Of a stretch of DNA of 64,000 bases, positions 57,936-64,000 are shown piece after piece. Below the pieces are notes generated by a model that was not told where the DNA came from, did no database searches, and saw only the letters and a program-made list of their open reading frames with translations. The DNA comes from Cavia porcellus (Eukaryota; Chordata; Mammalia; Rodentia; Caviidae): NCBI RefSeq assembly GCF_034190915.1, contig NW_026947485.1:34671519-34735518 (forward strand), given 5' to 3'. The position numbers were made by a program, and so were the translations under genes. How positions within the stretch are numbered: the first letter of the stretch is position 1; each line of letters begins with the position of its first letter.

Positions 57936-58588
57936 TGAACTATTTATTGGTGGAGCTTGGCTGGAGTTGGAGGGTTTGTTTCCAAGATGACCCATTCCTT
58001 GGTTTTGGAAGAAGGTCTCAGTTCTGGGCTGGTTTTTGGCAGGCACCTTCTCCATAAGGCTGCTTGAGCGTCCTGTAACGCGGCAGCTGCTTTCTCCAGA
58101 GAACTGATCTCTCGTGAGAGAGAGCACGGGAAGCCTCTGCGCCAGTGCTGACCTGATCTGGCCACGCATCATCACTCCAGCTATCCGCCACTCAGGAAAA
58201 CTGAGTCATGAAGTACAATCCAACTCAACGGGAAGGGAATTAAACTTCATTTCTTTTATCTATTTTTAAACTCAGTTCTATCTCATTATTGATATCCTCT
58301 CTTTGGTGAGACATTATCCTTCCCTTTAATTCTTTAGACAGAGTTTCTTTAGCTCTTTGAACATATTTATATGAGCTGATTAGAAGTTTTTGAATAATGA
58401 GCACATCTAAGCTTTCTCAGAGAGATTGGCCGTTGGCTGTTTTATCCCCGTGTGTGCAGGCCACAGTTGTCTGTTTCTTTGCCTGTCTCAACTTTTTATT
58501 GTTGATGCACAGACATGTATTTGTTTTTTAGTTTTAAATTTGAAGTATGTAACATACTTTAATAGTAGTGTTTTTAAAGTACAGGTAT

Positions 58589-58660
58589 GGGCTAGGGATG
58601 TAGCTCAGTGGCTGAATACTTGTCCTGTGTTCAATCGCCAGTACTGCAAAATAAACACCA
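58589..58660 (+). repeat. ID-type SINE, old
   Basis: gggctagggatgtagctcag, tggctgaatacttgtcctgt, then gttcaatcgccagtactgca and an A-rich tail. Confidence 0.8.
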
Positions 58661-58936
58661 AAAAACAACAAAACCAGCTAGAAAAGAAGACATAAGAGGG
58701 CTTTAGAATATTCACAGGTCAGACAAATGTCACCAATATCTAATGTCAGAATATTTTCATCACCCTAAAAAGAAACTCCACACTTGATAGTTGAGAATGG
58801 ACATTTAAATTAATATAATAGGTTAACCCTGGAAACCAGGAATCTTCCTTGACAAGTGATTTGTTGCTATTTTACTATTGTTGCTGTTTGTCTAGTAACT
58901 TTCTTTTTAAAAAATCGATCTGTAATATAAGTACTC

Positions 58937-59483
58937 TGTTAGGGTTTAAATATTAAGTATCCCCCCAGTGTAGCACTCATGTCCCCATTATAGCACTATT
59001 CAAAGGAGGCTGCTAGAAAGGTTCGATTTTGTAACTTGAACAACTACTTCTAAGATAACAATATGTAAGTTATCAACTCATGGTTTCTTACCTTTTTTTT
59101 TTTCAAAATTCTGTATTATTTCTACCCTATTTTTGTTTTGCATTTTTTCTCTAACTAAAAGAAAGGTGACTGGGTCATGATTTAACTACACTGATGAGAC
59201 TGTAATTTGGTGGCATTAATTGGGAGTTGATGGAAACAGGAGGTGGGGCTTACCTGAAGGGAGCATTACTGTGGGGCCTCTATTTGGTCCCTGGCCCCTT
59301 CCTTTCTGGCTCTTTCTTTGTTTTCTGGCTGCTGTGAGGTAAGTAGCTTTGCTCTGCCACATTTTTCCACCATGATGTTTTCTACCTGAGGTAGCCAACC
59401 AACTGAATCCAGGAGCCAAAATAAATCTTCGCTCTTTTAAATTGTTTCTCTTAGTTATTTGTACCAGTGACAAAAAGCTAACA
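58937..59483 (+). mobile_element. MaLR-type LTR interrupted by an L1 3' end
   Basis: It starts TGTTAGGGTTTAAAT and ends AAAAAGCTAACA. The middle words gactgggtcatgatttaact, ggagccaaaataaatcttcg and ttagttatttgtaccagtga fit the MST/MLT pattern. Removing the L1 insertion at 59023-59159 leaves about 400 bp. Confidence 0.7.
59023..59159 (+). mobile_element. Short (about 137 bp) L1 3'-end insertion
   Basis: Same terminal L1 sequence as 3640-3780 (gaacaactacttctaagata, ttctgtattatttctaccct). A short TSD, agaaaggt, lies at 59015-59022 and 59160-59167. Confidence 0.75.
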
Positions 59484-59489
59484 TGCTTG

Positions 59490-60360
59490 CTATAACTAAA
59501 GTCTCTGCTCAGTTAACTTAACAGACAGCTAGTGATGAAGCAGTGATTTCCTTAAATGCCTTGAACCAATACACCTCCAGCCTTTGCCAAGGGGCACAGC
59601 TTGTTGTTTGTTGGCAGCTACTTTCAATGCTCTAGCAGTTACCAGCTTCTTGCTTGCACTCAAGGTTAGCAGAGGTGAGAGGTTACCGCTGACATCTCTC
59701 TGAGCTGCACATAGTCCTGTACATATACAAGGCCTCCTAGACTCCAGGGACCGTTGGAGTTTTTGAAAGCCCCCTGTGCATATTTTCTTCACAAGATCTT
59801 TCTCTTACAAGTTTTACTGGGTTCATGTTTGCTCAAACTAGTATTGCAGCCTTGGGCAGCCACAAAATGAGAAAATTTCTGCTGATTAATTTTAACAAAT
59901 GGCAGGAGTATAAAGATTGCTCCTTCCCTTCACCCTTCAAAAGCTCTGATGAGGTCAAGTAATGACCACATTCCTTGAGTGGGGCTTTTCCAGGAAGCTT
60001 ATTGACAGGTTACAATAATGACAATTCCAATTTGTGTATTTTGAGGAATTTAAAATCAAGTGTACCCCTCCAGTAGCTCTAAGGTAGCTCCTTGCACCAT
60101 GGCTGCAAAACTGCTGGTGTTCGAGGATACTACAGAGCTGACGTTTGAGGTGTGGGAAGAATTTGAGTTAAAAGGACATGTTTGCTGTTCTTACTAAGAT
60201 TCAACAGTTTTTCTTAGCTAAACAGCCCATGGATTGGTGCAATATGGTTAATTTCCAGAGTGTATGAGTTGACTTTTTTTCTAATATTCTTATTACTTTT
60301 ATGAAGAATCAATTTTTCAGAATATTAGTAACTCCCCATTCTAGAAGTCATCAAACTGAG
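59490..60360. other. Unassigned intergenic DNA
   Basis: No gene or repeat is recognised. Confidence 0.45.
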
Positions 60361-60361
60361 T

Positions 60362-60525
60362 CTTTTTTGTTGTTGTTGTTGTTTGTTTGAGACAAGATGT
60401 CACTATGTAGTTCAGGCTGGTTCTGATCTCACTATGTAATCCAGGCAGGCCTTGAGTTTGGAGCATTTCTCCTGCCTCAGCCTCCTGAGTGCTGGGATTA
60501 TAGGCACATGCCACCGTGCTCAGCA
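60362..60525 (-). repeat. B1-like SINE
   Basis: The minus strand reads gctgagcacggtggcatgtg, cctataatcccagcactcag, then two related segments caaggcctgcctggattaca and gaccagcctgaactacatag-like, and a (CAA)n-rich tail. It is the same internally duplicated type as 32418 and 63356. Confidence 0.85.
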
Positions 60526-60529
60526 TGTG

Positions 60530-61700
60530 GCCATGTTTTAAAGCCCACTATTTAGCACCTGTGCTCAGAACTGAAGTCCAAAGTCTTACCTCTTAACCTG
60601 GCCCAAAGCCTCCTTAGCAGTTACAGCACAGCCACAGAATTCAGTGGGTGAGATGGGCCAGTTCTTTGGTGAATCCTGTAGAGAGGAACTGCGTACTTTT
60701 CCAGAAGAGCTTTGATCATCTGGAAAGCTAGTACCCTCTGAACAGCCTTGCAAGGCAGGGATGCACTTACTTCCAGGGAAGCCTGTCGTGGGCCCTCCTC
60801 AGAGAGTGCAAGGTGACCCAAGAGAACTCAGGTGCCAACCTGAGAAGGAGGACCTGCCAGCCTCTTGTGACCTTCATTCTAATCAACTTTCCCCACCACA
60901 TGGCCCAGTGTTCCTGGCAGTTCTTCTTGCCTGGATGAAACCCTACCATTTGGGCCCACATTCTCACTTTCGGTCAGGCAAGAGATTTTTGTGTAGTTCA
61001 TGGTGCCCTGATAGGCGATTTTATGCTGTCTGTAACAATGACAAGAGTCGCATCTTTCTGCTATCGGACAAATAAAGAAACATCCATGACTTCCACAGGA
61101 ACATTTAAGAATTATAACTGAGGTGTACACATTTATTGTGGGAGTGGCTACCTTTGCAGTAGTCAGGGGTCACTGGTGAGAGCTGATCAAGAGAAATTCT
61201 GCTCCCTTGGCTGAGTCATGCTACTAGAAGAGGACGGCTGTGACTGGACTGTCTCAGCAAAGCCAGGCGAGCAGCTTACTGGAGCCAAGACAGCCTTGGC
61301 TTGTGTAGCACATGCATATTACTGATGTTGCAAAATGTCTTGTTGGCCTTCTACAAGCCTCATTTTCTGAGGATAAAACGCTGGAGAGGTTTTCATTTTG
61401 CAAGACACTTATGGCGAAGAATGGACCCACACAGTAGAAGAACAGAAAGGACATAATGTATATAGCTCTTTTCCTCCTGGGAATCATGAACCTGAGAATG
61501 TGTCAGATTAAAGAAGGCTGCAAGTTCATTGGTATTCCTTCTCTTAATAGTCTGTTACTTTAAAGTATGCGATTATACAGTATGGACCAACTTGTCTATA
61601 CTGGGACTGGTAGCTTCCATTTTGACCTCATAGAGCCTTGAACCAGCATTATGTAAGACATCCCACGATTCCATTGGAGAGACGCCATGGAGAAGTTCAA

Positions 61701-61750
<50 letters not shown>

Positions 61751-61757
61751 CAGAGAC

Positions 61758-61811
<54 letters not shown>

Positions 61812-62835
61812 GACCCAGCCGAGCAGCCTGACAGCTCTTCCCACCAAGGTGTCATGTCTATGAGTGAATCCATCTGAAGTGCTGCAGACCAACCCAGATG
61901 CCAACTCAGTATCAGGTGAACCCAGCTGGTGTCACATGAAGCAGAAGAATCTCCCCATCTTACCTTGTCCAAATTCATGACCTATAGAATCATGGAATAT
62001 AGTCGTTGTCTTAAGCTACAAAGTTTTAATCCTGTAGAAATAAATAACTGGAACAGGGAGCCTGTGTCCTTCTATGAAAGGGTCCCTTATTTATGAACAG
62101 AGGACCTGCGGTAGACGCTGGCTTTTCTGTAGCAATATCTAGACAGGGCTCATATATATTCCTCCTAGGTGCCTGCTTGGTGCACAAGCTGGTCGTACAC
62201 AGTAGGGACACATTTGTCCTCTTGGTGAATGCAAATCTTGTGCTTATGACCAGCAAGCAAATATCTAGAAGGAAAGTTACAGAGTCATGGGTATGACAGG
62301 TTCAGAGCTCTGATGTACATACTACCAAATTTTATTCCAGAAAGGTGCTACAAATCTCCACTTTCTTCCAAAGTCTGTGAGAATGCTTTCTTCCTATGCT
62401 CCCATCTTTGTCTCCAGTAATACTGATTATTATCAAATGTGAAAGCATAATCTTCTAAATAATGTTATTTATTTAAATGACCTCAGTTTGCTTATCCAAA
62501 TATCCACCAGGCCTGACATAATGTCTGGAACAAATTAGATGTGCAGTAAATTGTTTTAGAAAATGAAAACAGACTATAAAGCCTGCAAAATCTGTTCCTC
62601 TAGCTCAGAGACCTCTCAGTGTTTCCTGAGTTCTCTGTTTTTCTGTCATCCATCCACCACTTTACCTCCAACTCTGCTTCGTCCCCTTCTGTGTTGTTTC
62701 CTTATCTCATGAATGGCGTCCTGCACACTCAGTGAAGCTACCTAGAAGCCTGGGGACCTTCCTTTACTCCTTTGCCACTTCCTCTTTCCCTCACCCTTCT
62801 GACCAACACATTAAAGACATCTTGCCTGTTTATTT
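60530..62835. other. Unassigned intergenic DNA around a microsatellite
   Basis: No gene is recognised. Overlapping 60-104-codon frames on both strands at 60620-61130 have no domain. Confidence 0.4.
61703..61811. repeat. Compound (TG)n-(GA)n microsatellite
   Basis: About 23 TG units run into CAGAGA and then about 20 GA units, a purine-pyrimidine switch on one strand. Confidence 0.97.
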
Positions 62836-62839
62836 TTCC

Positions 62840-62960
62840 TCCACCTACTCATTCATTCTAAAAGTATTTATGAAGCATCTATTATATACCAGGAATTGTT
62901 CTAAGTATTAAAGATACAGAGACGACAGATACAAAAATCCTTGCTTTCCCAGTTAAATTG
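62840..62960 (+). repeat. Ancient mammalian repeat fragment
   Basis: cattcattctaaaagtattt, gaagcatctattatatacca, ggaattgttctaagtattaa and gatacagagacgacagatac follow a widespread ancient consensus (tgagcacctactatgtgcca). MIR or L2 family assignment is uncertain. Confidence 0.55.
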
Positions 62961-63355
62961 TAAAGGATGATGGAACTGATTTTTTTTAAAATGGAGAAAA
63001 AATAAGCAGCGAAAGAAATGAGGTAGGTGAGAGGGGTTGCTGTCTTAAATAGGTGGCCAAATAAGGATATTCATTTAGAGGATGAAATTCAAGCAGAAAC
63101 CTAAAAGAGAGGAGGGAGAAATCAGTTATTAAAGATCTCCTGAATCTGTTTTCTCTCCACTGCTGTGCCGCTGCCCTCGTGTGAGCCACCACCGTCTTGC
63201 TTCTGGGCTACGTGGTCTTTATGCCACCTACTTTCCTTTTCATATCCATCTTCCCTTGGTGGGGAGATATTTGTTAAAGTCAAAACCTGATATCTCCTCT
63301 CTCATTAATCACTTACTGCTTACCCCCAAATTATTCAAGCTAAAAAATTCAAATT

Positions 63356-63503
63356 TAAGCTGGTGTGGTGGCACACGTCTGTAATCTCAGCATATGGGAG
63401 GCCGAGGAGGAAGATTGCTATGGGCTTGAGGCCAGCCTGAGCTGCATAGTGAGTTCATGGCCAGCGTGAACTGCATAGCAAGACCCTGTCTCAAAAGCCA
63501 AAA
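63356..63503 (+). repeat. B1-like SINE
   Basis: gctggtgtggtggcacacgt, ctgtaatctcagcatatggg and the internal duplication gaggccagcctgagctgcat / atggccagcgtgaactgcat, then gcaagaccctgtctcaaaag. Confidence 0.88.
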
Positions 63504-63504
63504 A

Positions 63505-64000
63505 TTCATTAACTGATATCTCCTTAAAAGCTACTGGTTCCTTCTCCAAACCTCTTTCTCCCAAGTCTCCACTTAATAGCCACTGCTATTTTGAATTCTT
63601 TTCAACAAGCATTGAGCTGAACTTTTAAACATTTCCTTATGCTCTGTTCTTCCCAGTTCATAAACAAAACAGGGTTTTATTCTCGCTGTTTTATTTTAGT
63701 TTAAGATGCATTTTAGAAAACCTGGCTCTCAAAAAAAATTTAAAAAAAGAAAGAAAGAAAACCTGGCTCTCTTTAAAAGAACCATTCATTCAGAAAGGGT
63801 AGGTTTTGTGACAGGATGAAACTTTCTAATCAGGAAGGTAAGAGCTAATCATGCAGATGAGCGACGTGTGTAGCTTAACTAAGGCAGGGGCTGTGGCTGT
63901 ACATTTTTAATAAGCCGATGGCTGGTGGCATGGCCCTGGCTGTGAACAGCATAAGCTAGATGGACTCCAATCGGGATGTGATAAGAGTACAAAGTTCTGC
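63505..64000. other. Unassigned intergenic DNA
   Basis: No gene is recognised. The word aaaacctggctctc is duplicated around an A-rich spacer at about 63717-63771, so a short A-tailed insertion with a TSD is possible there. Confidence 0.4.

Noticed and set aside
61596..61978. Frames of His-Thr, Ser-Leu, Cys-Val and Arg-Glu repeats
   Set aside because: Direct translations of the TG/GA microsatellite.

Overview
This is a mammalian nuclear window, almost certainly from a rodent. The evidence is three repeat types: tRNA-derived ID-type SINEs with the core GGGCTGGGGATTTAGCTCAG, 7SL-derived B1-like SINEs, and a TGTTGGGAGCCGC-type class II LTR of the intracisternal A-particle (IAP) kind. The ID variant ending in a GGTACCGATAAAAAGG-like tail resembles hystricognath (guinea-pig/mole-rat) IDs as I remember them, but the species is not established. 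No complete host protein gene is visible. The only host-gene signal is a CpG-rich promoter with a possible first coding exon on the minus strand (about 5.93-6.47 kb).

Layout. 1-8 kb: gene-poor DNA with old MIR SINEs, an L1 3'-end insertion with what looks like a 3' transduction, and the promoter. 8.4-22.0 kb: a nested retrotransposon cluster. A B1-ID SINE was split by a full-length minus-strand L1. That L1 was split in ORF1 by a full-length plus-strand L1 and in ORF2 by a short 5' L1 segment, and four ID SINEs landed later. Target-site duplications (TSDs) for most of these steps are readable. All L1 ORFs are broken.

25.3-30.5 kb: the main item, a young class II (betaretrovirus/IAP-like) provirus. 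Its two 434-bp LTRs appear identical and it has a 6-bp TSD. Gag is intact. A textbook -1 frameshift site (A AAA AAC, 7-nt spacer, 8-bp GC stem) leads into one open frame. In that frame an internal deletion has joined the start of dUTPase to the end of reverse transcriptase, followed by an intact RNase H and integrase. Protease, the RT polymerase core and env are absent. A strong splice donor and two RNA hairpins in the env-less 3' region may serve RNA processing and export. The element looks expressible but dependent on a helper for maturation and reverse transcription.

30.6-64 kb: ordinary intergenic DNA with MaLR LTRs, decayed L1s, short L1 3'-end insertions with TSDs, B1/ID SINEs, a decayed minus-strand gammaretrovirus-like ERV (about 44.3-47.4 kb) next to a 65-bp minisatellite and a CACATGTG-rich palindrome, and several microsatellites. 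Long stretches hold nothing I can assign and are listed as such.
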